In this document: positions 45,600 to 54,883 of the stretch, in pieces
Layout: the number at the start of each line of letters is the position of its first letter
How positions within the stretch are numbered: position 1 is the stretch's first letter
Assembly: GCA_945949085.1 (NCBI GenBank)
Contig: CAMFDJ010000007.1
Location: forward strand, 53,282 to 117,281
Source: an uncultured Lachnospiraceae bacterium
GTDB taxonomy: Bacteria > Bacillota > Clostridia > Lachnospirales > Lachnospiraceae
Direction of reading: 5' to 3'
Length of the DNA: 64,000 nucleotides
Notes under the pieces: generated by a model
Seen by the model: the letters and a program-made list of their open reading frames with translations, nothing else
Told to the model about the DNA's origin: nothing
The model's database searches: none
Position numbers and translations under genes: made by a program

Positions 45600-46697
45600 T
45601 TATTTATAAAATAACATCATATCTTCTGTTTCATATATAAGTGCATAACCGCCTGCAATCATGTTATTTGCAATCCAGCTCTCCTCATCTGCCAAAAGAA
45701 TATATCTGCATCCCTTCTGCTGGGCATATGCAATTAGTGCACCAAGTCCATACTCTCCAAAGTCTGCTGCATTGTACATGGTAATCATTGCATCATCATA
45801 CTGCTGCCGGCTCCATTTTGCGGCCGCCATTTCATTTGGATCATAAGGGATCTCTATATCTGTGTTGTATGCCATAATCAGCTTTAGACCGCCATTATTC
45901 CCGGCAATCATCGGCAGATTATTCCCTTCTTTTTCTTCTATTATGTCAAACATTTCCATAATTTGAGACAGCTTCTCATCCCGATGAGACAAATGCATAT
46001 GCGTTCCCTTCGAAAAGATAAACTGCCCACAAAACCATATTACCACAAAAACGCCAATGCAGAAAGTCATTTGCTGTTTCTTTTCCAGTCTGTCTGTCAG
46101 AATTACAATTCCAAATACGGTAATGTAATACAAACTGACATACAAAATCTTAGCAGGCAGACTCAAAAAACCCGTAAATTTACAATAAATCATCAAAAGC
46201 AGTAATACAATGCCCAACGTAACAGCTGCCTGTTTCTTCCACATCCTCTTAGCTGCCATTGCTGCAATAAGCATAACGCCCATCACCAGCAGAACAAATC
46301 GAATGCCTCGTATACTGCAAAGTCCATGGAGCATTTGATAAGATAGACTCCACCGCCTTTCATCGCCAAAAAGCAGCAATAAATCCCCCCAGAAAACAAT
46401 TTCCAGACACTTTTGAAGCCGCACCTGTTTTTCGACTTTCAGCAGCATCTGTCCCATAATCATAAGCGACAACTGAAAGAGAGCAAATATAGCAACCGGA
46501 ATCAACACTAACAATAGGTGAAGAACCACACCTGTTCCAACATAATCCATCAGCCATTTTACCGTTTCACCCATATCATATGGCATGGTGACGCATGCAT
46601 TCGCCAGAAAAATCAAAAACTCTGCCAAAATTCCTATGCTAAGCAGAATGGTCATTTTATTATGCAGTTTTGTTTGTTCTCCGGATCTGCCTATCAC
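45600..46697 (-). CDS. Polytopic membrane protein with extracytoplasmic C-terminal domain
   Basis: 365 residues. About eight hydrophobic segments (1-225) are followed by a soluble alpha/beta domain of ~130 residues ending DMMLFYK. The domain resembles in layout the tail of the 255-residue neighbour upstream. Start is a GTG with AGGAG eight bases before it. No family recognised with certainty; likely part of the DUF6077/GT-C-like group that decorates wall glycans. Confidence 0.75.
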   Translation of the reverse strand: MIGRSGEQTKLHNKMTILLSIGILAEFLIFLANACVTMPYDMGETVKWLMDYVGTGVVLHLLLVLIPVAIFALFQLSLMIMGQMLLKVEKQVRLQKCLEIVFWGDLLLLFGDERRWSLSYQMLHGLCSIRGIRFVLLVMGVMLIAAMAAKRMWKKQAAVTLGIVLLLLMIYCKFTGFLSLPAKILYVSLYYITVFGIVILTDRLEKKQQMTFCIGVFVVIWFCGQFIFSKGTHMHLSHRDEKLSQIMEMFDIIEEKEGNNLPMIAGNNGGLKLIMAYNTDIEIPYDPNEMAAAKWSRQQYDDAMITMYNAADFGEYGLGALIAYAQQKGCRYILLADEESWIANNMIAGGYALIYETEDMMLFYK

Positions 46698-46733
46698 GCG
46701 TTTTTCTCCTCGTTATATTTCTTCGGACACATT

Positions 46734-47501
46734 TTATTTCTTAAATACTGCGTATATTCCCACGTTCCCAATATACTCAAATTTCTTTTTCTCAAAATAG
46801 GCGATGACATCTGCATCGTTGTAATACACCACATAGTTATAGTGGCATCGCTTCGCCAATGTGACAAGTGTTTTTGCAGCCTCCGTCGCATCCGGATTCT
46901 CATAGGCAGCAATAGCTTTTTCTCCTCTTGGTGAAACGGACTTTCTGCCGTACATCTGATTGACTTTTCCACTGTACATACGGACATAGAGCGCATGATC
47001 CGGTGGAATGATCGCATTGATTTTCTCATCAGGCTCTGCGCTTTGTTCGATCATATTTACAAGCTCTACTGTTTCCTGCGGAATCTCGTATTCATTTTCG
47101 GATTTGGAAAATGCCTCACTTGTAAAAATCGGTTCTCCCACGATACAGAGAAGACCTATCGCTATCACGGCATATAACACTTTTGCAGACGCTTTATCTG
47201 CCTTTGAGGGCATAGTTTCCACAAACAGATAGGCAATAAGCGCATTTACCGGCAACTGCCAATACATCCGCCAGTACACATCAATTCCAATGCATTTATT
47301 GATCACATACACACATGGTGGAAAAAATGAGATCAGCATGGGTATGATACTTGCAAACGCCATAAAATAGCTGCTCTTTCTTTTATCCCGAAAAACAAGA
47401 ATAAATAAAATCCCAAGCAGAAATAATGGCAGAAAAAAGCCAGTCCCAAAATATTCATAAAAATTTTTTTTTGCTTCCAGCAATAATTCCATTTGTTTCA
47501 T
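46734..47501 (-). CDS. Membrane protein, probable C-terminal half of a DUF6077-like protein
   Basis: 255 residues: three to four hydrophobic segments, a DVYWRMYWQLPVNALIAY motif typical of the second half of DUF6077-like proteins, then a ~120-residue soluble tail. It lacks the N-terminal half that the preceding gene supplies. Different frame and 47 bp apart, with stops on both sides, so it is either a two-subunit arrangement or an old split. AAAAGGA precedes the ATG. Confidence 0.7.
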   Translation of the reverse strand: MKQMELLLEAKKNFYEYFGTGFFLPLFLLGILFILVFRDKRKSSYFMAFASIIPMLISFFPPCVYVINKCIGIDVYWRMYWQLPVNALIAYLFVETMPSKADKASAKVLYAVIAIGLLCIVGEPIFTSEAFSKSENEYEIPQETVELVNMIEQSAEPDEKINAIIPPDHALYVRMYSGKVNQMYGRKSVSPRGEKAIAAYENPDATEAAKTLVTLAKRCHYNYVVYYNDADVIAYFEKKKFEYIGNVGIYAVFKK

Positions 47502-47548
47502 TCCTTTTATAATATGTCACAACACGATTTGCCGCACAAATTGTGTGC

Positions 47549-48625
47549 TCAGAATACCACTATATAAATCATTCCAAGCATGATGCAAGGCAGACAACAT
47601 AGAATTCCCTGCCATAAACAGGTCAGCTTTCTTCGATAAAGCGCACCTGCCAAGGAAAGTGCCCCAATCAAAACGGGAGCCAGGAAAATCCCCATACTTG
47701 AAACCAGTCCACTTGCCGCAGATAAGACAAACAACGTCATTAGCTGTATCCTATTCCTTCCTCTGTCTGTCTTCTCATTATCCGCATTTCTTTCCTGCCC
47801 CATATCTTCCACACATAGCCATTCTAGGCAGACCGCCCATATCAGTGGCAGCAATACCGCGGCCAGAACCGCCTTCCCCTGCCAGATACGGTACATTAAG
47901 AACGTCGAACTGTTTCGCACAGAATAACCCGACAAAACAGTGAGCACTATATAAAAGAGCAAGAACCACTCCTGCTTTCTTCTCTCATCTGCGTATAATA
48001 CCTGTCCCAGAATCCATCCAATAGCAAAAGCAAGTAAAATGCAATAGATTGGGAACACACGATGTGCCAGACTCAGCACATGCATCCCGGACAGCGTACT
48101 GAGCATGGCAAAATAAACCGGCATTGGTGATAGCAGATATCTGCTGTTCGGATTCTTTAAGGCATAACCTGTATATGGATTATATCGGAACATCGAATCG
48201 GTCGTCTGCGTCGTCACCGCTGTTGCAATGTAATAAGCGTCATCCTCATCTCCGTGCGTATAGAAGGCAGGCACATAAGTTGCCAGGATTGCAAGTACGA
48301 CACAGACAAACAAGAGTACCGGCAGCTTTTTCGCACGTTCCTTATCAACCTGAAATATGCACAGCAATAAACGATGCCTATACAGGATTGCCGCGATACA
48401 CAAAACCGGGATTATGACACAATAGACCATCAGGAATTTGTGATATGAAATTTTCAAAAAATAGGCCGGTATATAAACCATCTCAAAGACTGCCAACATA
48501 AGTGCCCAGCCTTTTGCCCATAAGCGTACAAACAATCTAAGCCCTTTTATCTCTTCTGCTTCAAGAAATACGCCTACAATCACAGGTAAGACAACCAGCA
48601 ATATCGTCAGTATGACAATTGCCAT
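47549..48625 (-). CDS. DUF6077-like polytopic membrane protein (N-terminal half)
   Basis: 358 residues, about nine hydrophobic segments. A loop near residue 122-150 reads TYVPAFYTHGDEDDAYYIA, an acidic loop in the GT-C position, with FRYNPYTG and SRYLLSPMP further on. The protein stops in a hydrophobic segment (MLGMIYIVVF), which is an unusual place to end and suggests that the next gene was once its continuation. AAAGGAG precedes the ATG. Function unknown. Confidence 0.75.
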   Translation of the reverse strand: MAIVILTILLVVLPVIVGVFLEAEEIKGLRLFVRLWAKGWALMLAVFEMVYIPAYFLKISYHKFLMVYCVIIPVLCIAAILYRHRLLLCIFQVDKERAKKLPVLLFVCVVLAILATYVPAFYTHGDEDDAYYIATAVTTQTTDSMFRYNPYTGYALKNPNSRYLLSPMPVYFAMLSTLSGMHVLSLAHRVFPIYCILLAFAIGWILGQVLYADERRKQEWFLLFYIVLTVLSGYSVRNSSTFLMYRIWQGKAVLAAVLLPLIWAVCLEWLCVEDMGQERNADNEKTDRGRNRIQLMTLFVLSAASGLVSSMGIFLAPVLIGALSLAGALYRRKLTCLWQGILCCLPCIMLGMIYIVVF

Positions 48626-48640
48626 CTCTATCTCCTTTCA

Positions 48641-50752
48641 TCACGCTATCGTAATCGTCTGCTCATCTTCTTTGTATAATTTCTGTCTGGAACAACTATC
48701 CTTTAAAAGTAATCCAATGCGATAGGTTCCCTTAGGCAGGTCTCCTTTTCTGATACGGCATACGAAACCCGAAAGACCGACATTTTGCTGCTCCAGGATT
48801 TCTTCCACATCCTTGCGGTAACGTATAAACACAGACACATAGACAGGATTCCCTTCTTTTGGTGTCAGCACCACCGTTGCCTTGTAGCGTGCATTATCCA
48901 TTCCAAGCACATACCACCATCCCTCAATCCAGAACCTTTCCTCTTCCGTTCTATGCATCCGCTTGTCCCAGACTGCATGTTCCACTGTCAAATTCAAACA
49001 ATTGTTATGCCACTTTGCTGGAATTGCCCTTGCATTTTTGACTACTCTGCTAAATAAATCTCTATTCTCATATGGGTACAGATAATGACAGACAAAGCTG
49101 TCCTTATTTGTTGTCAAGTTCACATTATAATACGGGTCACGCCGGCAAATCTGTGGAAAATCTTTGTATAGAATTCCCTTTTCTATTAAAAGTCTTTCCC
49201 ATTTCTTTTCATCCATGCGATCATCCCCACGGCTTAAGGATTCATGATGTATGAGCACGACGTCATTTCTCTGCACATTTGCATATCCTAAGCTGTGGAG
49301 CTTGTAGCAGAATGAGACATCATTGTATGCAACCTTCATTGTCTCCGGCAGCCCTCCTGCCTGCTCATAGTGTGCTTTCTTTACCAAAAGACATGCTGCC
49401 GTCACACCAATCACATTATAGGTCAGATGGTTTCTGCCAAAATAATAGTCTGTATGATCCTCATAGCCGAGCATCTTATGCGCCGGACCCACCTCATAAC
49501 CGATTGCGCTGATTCCGGCATGCTGAATGCGGTTTCCTTCCGGATATAACAGCTTTGCACCAACCGCACCAATCCCCTGCTGCATTGCCTGCCCCAGCAT
49601 ACGATACAGCCAGTCCGAATCCGTATCCGGCACTTCAATATCATCATTACAGAGGAGCAGATACTCTCCCTTTGCGTGCTTTGCAGCCAGATTATTCATT
49701 CGGGAAAAGTCGAATTCCATCGGTTCATAGAGATAGGTGAAATCCCATTCCCTTGAGAGTTTTTTTATCCGCTGTTTATTTTCCTCATTGCTGCCATTGT
49801 CGATTACAATAATCTCCGGTTTCACTTTGGATGTATGCTTCCTAATCGATGTCACACAGGTTTTTAAAACCTGAGGATGATCCTTTGATGGAATCAATAT
49901 AGATACCAAAGGAACCTCTGCAGGCAGCGACTGCAGTCCTATGTCACTTGCATTCTCCGGCATGTCAGACCGCACATCATATACCACACTCTGCCAGTCT
50001 GCATATCCGGCAGGCAGGCAGTCTGCCTTTATACCTGCCTGTTTAAAGAATGCCTGCTTTACACACACATAATCCTTTTCCATTCCCCAAAAGGGAATTG
50101 CATCCTTCTGATGGGAAAGCACTCTTTCGATATGGGTAAACCTGTGCTTTTGGGACAACCAAAGCACCACCGCATAAACTGCAGCAGATTCAAGTATCTG
50201 ATTATTCTTCTGTTCATCCTCATCCTTCGCGCGGCAGATTTCCCAGGACGAGACGGCTGATAAGGCCTTTTTTAACACCTGTGATTTCACGGCAAAACAG
50301 CTTCCCAAATAAAAGAAGCTATAAAGTGTCTGCACAGACATATCCGGTTTCAGATATGGTTCATGACTTACCATTCCATCGGCTTTCAATACATCCTCAT
50401 CCCAATAAATGAGCGGAGCTTTACTCTCTACCTCCTTCAGACAATCTTCAAAATCCTGCGCAAATAATGTTTGGTCACAGTCTTTTAAAACCACGTATAG
50501 CACATCGTCATTCAGGGAAAGACTGCCGGGATTTCTCAGCTCTTCCGCAATCTGCGCATAGGTTAAACAGCCTATCTTTCCGCGGACGGATTCGCCCTTT
50601 GGTATGGAATGATAGTGCTGATAGTTTTTTCCATCTGCTTCTTTTAACAGATTCTGATATGGGTTCTTCTGATATTCATATTCTGCAAGATATCGCGCAT
50701 CCGCTGCCCTTACACGCATCTGCAAAATTTTGTGTTTCAGTTTTTGTATCAC
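48641..50752 (-). CDS. GT2 glycosyltransferase with degenerate first domain and C-terminal beta domain
   Basis: 703 residues. Residues ~60-250 keep only the second half of a GT2 domain (IYWDEDVLKADG, PYLKPDMS) without the nucleotide-binding start, so it is probably inactive. Residues ~275-520 form a full GT-A domain: VSILIPSKDHPQVL, VIDNGSNEENKQ, LLCNDDIEVPD and VAYNDVSFCYKL. A ~110-residue beta-sandwich ends the protein. Start is a GTG with AAGGAA; four bases follow the kinase-like gene stop. Confidence 0.9.
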   Translation of the reverse strand: MIQKLKHKILQMRVRAADARYLAEYEYQKNPYQNLLKEADGKNYQHYHSIPKGESVRGKIGCLTYAQIAEELRNPGSLSLNDDVLYVVLKDCDQTLFAQDFEDCLKEVESKAPLIYWDEDVLKADGMVSHEPYLKPDMSVQTLYSFFYLGSCFAVKSQVLKKALSAVSSWEICRAKDEDEQKNNQILESAAVYAVVLWLSQKHRFTHIERVLSHQKDAIPFWGMEKDYVCVKQAFFKQAGIKADCLPAGYADWQSVVYDVRSDMPENASDIGLQSLPAEVPLVSILIPSKDHPQVLKTCVTSIRKHTSKVKPEIIVIDNGSNEENKQRIKKLSREWDFTYLYEPMEFDFSRMNNLAAKHAKGEYLLLCNDDIEVPDTDSDWLYRMLGQAMQQGIGAVGAKLLYPEGNRIQHAGISAIGYEVGPAHKMLGYEDHTDYYFGRNHLTYNVIGVTAACLLVKKAHYEQAGGLPETMKVAYNDVSFCYKLHSLGYANVQRNDVVLIHHESLSRGDDRMDEKKWERLLIEKGILYKDFPQICRRDPYYNVNLTTNKDSFVCHYLYPYENRDLFSRVVKNARAIPAKWHNNCLNLTVEHAVWDKRMHRTEEERFWIEGWWYVLGMDNARYKATVVLTPKEGNPVYVSVFIRYRKDVEEILEQQNVGLSGFVCRIRKGDLPKGTYRIGLLLKDSCSRQKLYKEDEQTITIA

Positions 50753-50756
50753 AATT

Positions 50757-52724
50757 TCACTTTCCTTTTAGTTTTCTAAGAGGTTTTGTCACCTTCCATG
50801 AGGCACTCGATTCCATTTGCGCTATTTTTTCTTCGAGATAAGCACGCTGCCCGGCGTCGTCTTTACCTCTTTGCATAAGCCCGGTCATCTGCTCTACGAG
50901 CTGCCCGGGCACTTCATAGCAGTCAAAACTTACGCAGAGCTTTTTATCCTGCCCACGCGCAAAACCAATAATCTGTGGATCAGGCTCTGTAAACAATACC
51001 TGCGTATCACTGAGCCAGAATCCGTTTCCATCTATCTCATCCAGTGGCAGAGGCTCTTTCAGGCAGATCAGACAAGGCTCCTCATTCAAATCCAGTCTGA
51101 CCTTTTTGCTGCCATCCACCAAAGGAATCACGATTCCTTCCTGACTGTTTCCATTTATCCATTTTACGTTCTGCGCCGAAAACCCATTGCCATCATCCCA
51201 ATAGTAGGCAATCTGTGTATGCTCCGGCATCATCCTAAGATTCTTTTGGTTTTCTGAAAGGTACCACTCATATTGACTTCTTTCAGACACCTCACTTCCC
51301 TGCAGATAAGTCTGGAACGCCTGCTCCATCTTCATAAAAAGCGTCTGCGAATCCTGTGAAATCCCCAACATGCCATACCAATCTATCTGTTGCAATAATT
51401 CCACATCTGCATGATTGTGAACCAGATAAAATACCATTCTGTACACGGCATAATCCGCCGGAATCGGGAATGTAAAGGTCCACTCATAGTCAATCATCGT
51501 GATAACATTATCCTGCAACAAAAAGTTGGAAAGTAACGGATCAATATTGGTCGTCTTTCTGACGGTCAGACCCATCTGTCTGACTACCTCACCGACATCG
51601 CCAAACATCTGCGTAAACTGCTCAGAAGCTTCGAATTCGTGTTCCTCGCCGCTGCGCACTAGGGCAGCAATATCCTTTACCCATGTTTTTGCCTCTTCTG
51701 TCTGACCCTTTGCCAATAATTCCAATACAATTTCTTCCACCGACTGGCCGTTTATATATTCAAACCACAGCTTATTTCCCTGCTTTTGGCATTTGTTAAT
51801 CCGACAGGTAATATTTGTCCCATCTATCGGATGGGCATACTGTTTGCACAGATCCTCATACGAATAAAACATACTGTCAATATGCGCTTGTCCCTCCGTA
51901 AAAATCAATCCCTTTTCTACGAAACGTTTTTTCTCTTTTACACCAATTCTAGTGTAAATAGCAAACTGCTTTTGTCTGTCGTTTGAAAAACGCCAGTATA
52001 CTGTTGTTTCTGCCGGACCACTGCCCTTCTCTTCATTCTCGTGATCTCTTTCGTTCTGCTTAGGCCTTCCTGCACAAATCAAAAAAGCCGGTGCCAGATA
52101 AAAAAACATATCGTCAGCAATTGCCTGCTCCCACATTTTTGTCTGTTCCAGTTTCCTATTATCTAAACGATTATGGCAGGAGGCAAGCTCCTTTGCACTT
52201 GGCATAAAAGCATCAGAAAAAACAGAATACATAAATCGCCAATCCGGATAAGGATACCAAACCTGATGGCAGACAAGCCCTGCCTGCGCAAGTGCTCTCT
52301 TGGCTCCCTGTAAGCTGCATTTGCAGGTGTCCTTTGTCATTTGCTCCTGCTTACAGATACTATCCGTATCTTGCAAATAATTATCAAATGCCAGATACAT
52401 TCTGCCATCGCGGGTCAGTAATCTGTGAAAAACAGTCAATAAGCCACTCGTCGGTTTCTCCCCCAGACAGATAATCACATCGTATGCTTCACATATCGTA
52501 TTGTTATTGTCCGCAATTAACTTTTCTGCCTCTGCCGTTATCAGTTTATTTACTTTCTCCTGCACCGCTTTTTCAACGGCAGGCTCATCCTTTTCGACCA
52601 ATAACACACGATCGGTTTCCTTTAATTCCATTGCGAAGACAAGATTCTGTCTCATGGCAGCATGTAAATAAAAAGCAGTCGCATCCCTGTTGAGCTGTTT
52701 TTGTTTATTCGATACTGTTTCCAT
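50757..52724 (-). CDS. Methyltransferase/kinase-like fusion, candidate glycan chain terminator
   Basis: 655 residues in four parts. (1) 1-220: class-I methyltransferase-like, with RVLLVEKDEP and YDVIICLG strands but no GxGxG SAM loop, so possibly degenerate. (2) about 245-450: kinase-like, with hinge FEYINGQSVEE and NIDPLLSNFLL...MIDYEW, in which Asp395, Asn400 and Asp412 have the spacing of the APH catalytic residues. (3) about 505-605: beta-sandwich. (4) 608-655: short helix ending in ASWKVTKPLRKLK. Its neighbour Wzt has a C-terminal glycan-binding domain. The order methyltransferase-kinase-helix next to Wzt matches WbdD of E. coli O9a, which caps and measures chains. Activity is inference. 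Confidence 0.8.
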   Translation of the reverse strand: METVSNKQKQLNRDATAFYLHAAMRQNLVFAMELKETDRVLLVEKDEPAVEKAVQEKVNKLITAEAEKLIADNNNTICEAYDVIICLGEKPTSGLLTVFHRLLTRDGRMYLAFDNYLQDTDSICKQEQMTKDTCKCSLQGAKRALAQAGLVCHQVWYPYPDWRFMYSVFSDAFMPSAKELASCHNRLDNRKLEQTKMWEQAIADDMFFYLAPAFLICAGRPKQNERDHENEEKGSGPAETTVYWRFSNDRQKQFAIYTRIGVKEKKRFVEKGLIFTEGQAHIDSMFYSYEDLCKQYAHPIDGTNITCRINKCQKQGNKLWFEYINGQSVEEIVLELLAKGQTEEAKTWVKDIAALVRSGEEHEFEASEQFTQMFGDVGEVVRQMGLTVRKTTNIDPLLSNFLLQDNVITMIDYEWTFTFPIPADYAVYRMVFYLVHNHADVELLQQIDWYGMLGISQDSQTLFMKMEQAFQTYLQGSEVSERSQYEWYLSENQKNLRMMPEHTQIAYYWDDGNGFSAQNVKWINGNSQEGIVIPLVDGSKKVRLDLNEEPCLICLKEPLPLDEIDGNGFWLSDTQVLFTEPDPQIIGFARGQDKKLCVSFDCYEVPGQLVEQMTGLMQRGKDDAGQRAYLEEKIAQMESSASWKVTKPLRKLKGK

Positions 52725-54024
52725 TTTCCCTCTCTACCGTCACTTCTGATTCCATATCAAAAAATCCAACTGTATTTTTATCCGAAATAACTGTCAGACT
52801 ACAGATATCATACAATCTGTTATACGCTGTAAATTCACCATTTCGATAACCTGTGCAGCCAATGGATACCAAATATTCTCCCCCCTGCAGCTGCATTCTT
52901 TGTCTGAAGCTTGCAATGTAAGTTTCTCCTGCCTTTGCAAGCGCAAGCGGAACCTTTTCAAACATCGTATTCGTACCGGTCACATCCGTGCCCTTTAAAT
53001 TTTTTATCGTAAATGTAAAGATGGGATCTGCGATGTCTTCTGCAAAAGTAACCTTCGAACGAACTGTAAACACCGTCCCCTTTTCAATCGAAGATGTCAG
53101 AAGCTCTTCCTCATCAAAAATACCAAAATCTACAACAGATGCCATCCCATTGCCATAAACCGTTGCACCCTCATTGACATTCATCGAATCCTTCCAGAAT
53201 GCCGATGATGCCTTTGCTTTGTCTGCTCTGCTTATCGCATTCGTCTCTGATGCCCCGGACGCATCTTCATCCAAAAGATCCGTTTCATCTGCATGCACCA
53301 ATAATTTTTTGTAGCGGTTAATCATTTCCTTCGGCGCACCCTCAGCAAGCTTCACACCTTTATTTAACAACACAACTCTGTCACAATATTTGCTGATACT
53401 GCTCAAATCGTGACTGACAAACAAAATGGTTTTTCCCATCTGTTTGAATTCCTCAAATTTGCGATAGCATTTTGCCTGAAAAAATACATCTCCAACAGAA
53501 AGTGCCTCATCAACAATCAAAATTTCCGGCTCTATATTAATTGCAACCGCAAATGCAAGACGAACAAACATACCACTGGAATAAGTCTTTACCGGCTGAT
53601 AAACAAAATCCCCGATATCCGCAAAATCAAGAATATCCTGCATTTTTGCTTCAATCTCTTCCTCCGTAAACCCAATCATCGTACCATTCAGATAGATATT
53701 CTCAATCCCCGTGTATTCCATATTGAAGCCTGCACCAAGCTCCAGAAGTGCAGAGATTCTGCCATCTACCTGCACACTGCCTGCCGTAGGATTCAGTACA
53801 CCTGTAATGATCTTTAAGATGGTTGATTTTCCCGAACCGTTTGTTCCGATAATACCAACCGTCTCGCCGCGTCTGATATCCATATTTACTTTTTTCAATG
53901 CATAATGCTCTTTATATAACTGTTTTCTGGTAAGTCCAAGGGAATCCTTCAATCGATCCATCGGCTTTTCGTATAATTTATATACCTTATCCAGATCTTT
54001 TACAGAAATTGCAATGTTTTCCAT
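52705..54024 (-). CDS. wzt: Wzt: ABC transporter ATPase with C-terminal glycan-recognition domain
   Basis: 439 residues. Nucleotide-binding domain (1-245): Walker A GTNGSGKS (60-67), signature YSSGMFVRLAF and Walker B ILIVDEALSVGD. The extra ~190 C-terminal residues form a beta-sandwich (from about 260) as in E. coli O9a/O8 Wzt, where it binds the capped non-reducing end of the polymer before export. It overlaps the methyltransferase/kinase-like gene by 20 bp. AAAGGA precedes the ATG. Partner: Wzm just upstream. Confidence 0.94.
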   Translation of the reverse strand: MENIAISVKDLDKVYKLYEKPMDRLKDSLGLTRKQLYKEHYALKKVNMDIRRGETVGIIGTNGSGKSTILKIITGVLNPTAGSVQVDGRISALLELGAGFNMEYTGIENIYLNGTMIGFTEEEIEAKMQDILDFADIGDFVYQPVKTYSSGMFVRLAFAVAINIEPEILIVDEALSVGDVFFQAKCYRKFEEFKQMGKTILFVSHDLSSISKYCDRVVLLNKGVKLAEGAPKEMINRYKKLLVHADETDLLDEDASGASETNAISRADKAKASSAFWKDSMNVNEGATVYGNGMASVVDFGIFDEEELLTSSIEKGTVFTVRSKVTFAEDIADPIFTFTIKNLKGTDVTGTNTMFEKVPLALAKAGETYIASFRQRMQLQGGEYLVSIGCTGYRNGEFTAYNRLYDICSLTVISDKNTVGFFDMESEVTVERENGNSIE

Positions 54025-54034
54025 ACTGTTTCCT

Positions 54035-54871
54035 TTACATGATGTCTGCTAAATGTGGTTTTAATCTCTTAAATATACTTGCACTGATGAGGAATATGGC
54101 AATTACCAATATCCAATAATAAACCGTAAGCCCCGGCGACTGCCAAAACCACTTTTCACCATATAAGCTGTTTCGATATCCGCTTACAATGTAGTAAACC
54201 GGATTCAGTCTGAAAATCGTTCCGAGCACCGGATGCGCATCCAACATGGAAATGTCCCAAAGAATAGGTGTTGCCCACATGCCAACCTGCAAAATAATGC
54301 TGATAATTTGTGTCAGATCCCGAAAGAACACAACAATCGTACACGTTGCATAGCTTACCGCTAAAACAAGCAAAAACAACGCCACACTGTAATAAATAAA
54401 CTGCAGCCAATATAAGGTTGGATGAATACCATACAGCATTGTCACGGTCAACATAAAACAAATAAAGAAGATATGAATAAATGTTGCTGCAATAATCTTT
54501 ATCAAAGGTAAAATACTTATCTTAAAAACAACCTTTTTTACCAAATAATGATATTCCAAAAGCGATGTCGTTCCATTCGTCAAAGCTTCACTAAAGAAGA
54601 ACCATGGCACAAGTCCTGCCGTCAAATGCAACAGATAAGGAACATTGATACCTTGTGTGATAAGCGAAGTTTTCTGATTTAAACCTTTTTCGAAAACAAT
54701 CCAGTAAACAAGCACTGTTACAACAGGCTGTACAAATGCCCAGATTATTCCCAGATAAGAACCGGCATATCGGGTTTTAAAATCATTTTTTGATAATTTC
54801 CAGATAAGCCTTCTATTTTCATAAAGCTCTCTCGGCAGATTAAACCAATTAATTTTTCTATCGTTTTGCAT
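54035..54871 (-). CDS. wzm: Wzm: polysaccharide ABC transporter permease
   Basis: 278 residues, six hydrophobic segments of the ABC-2 type. ENRRLIWKLSKNDFKTRYAG at the N-terminus is the gate helix and coupling region of the Wzm/TagG family. It forms the membrane channel that exports undecaprenyl-linked polymer. AGGAG precedes the ATG at 54871; the GTG at 54877 overlaps that site. Ten bases from wzt. Confidence 0.94.
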   Translation of the reverse strand: MQNDRKINWFNLPRELYENRRLIWKLSKNDFKTRYAGSYLGIIWAFVQPVVTVLVYWIVFEKGLNQKTSLITQGINVPYLLHLTAGLVPWFFFSEALTNGTTSLLEYHYLVKKVVFKISILPLIKIIAATFIHIFFICFMLTVTMLYGIHPTLYWLQFIYYSVALFLLVLAVSYATCTIVVFFRDLTQIISIILQVGMWATPILWDISMLDAHPVLGTIFRLNPVYYIVSGYRNSLYGEKWFWQSPGLTVYYWILVIAIFLISASIFKRLKPHLADIM

Positions 54872-54883
54872 GTCCACTCCTAT

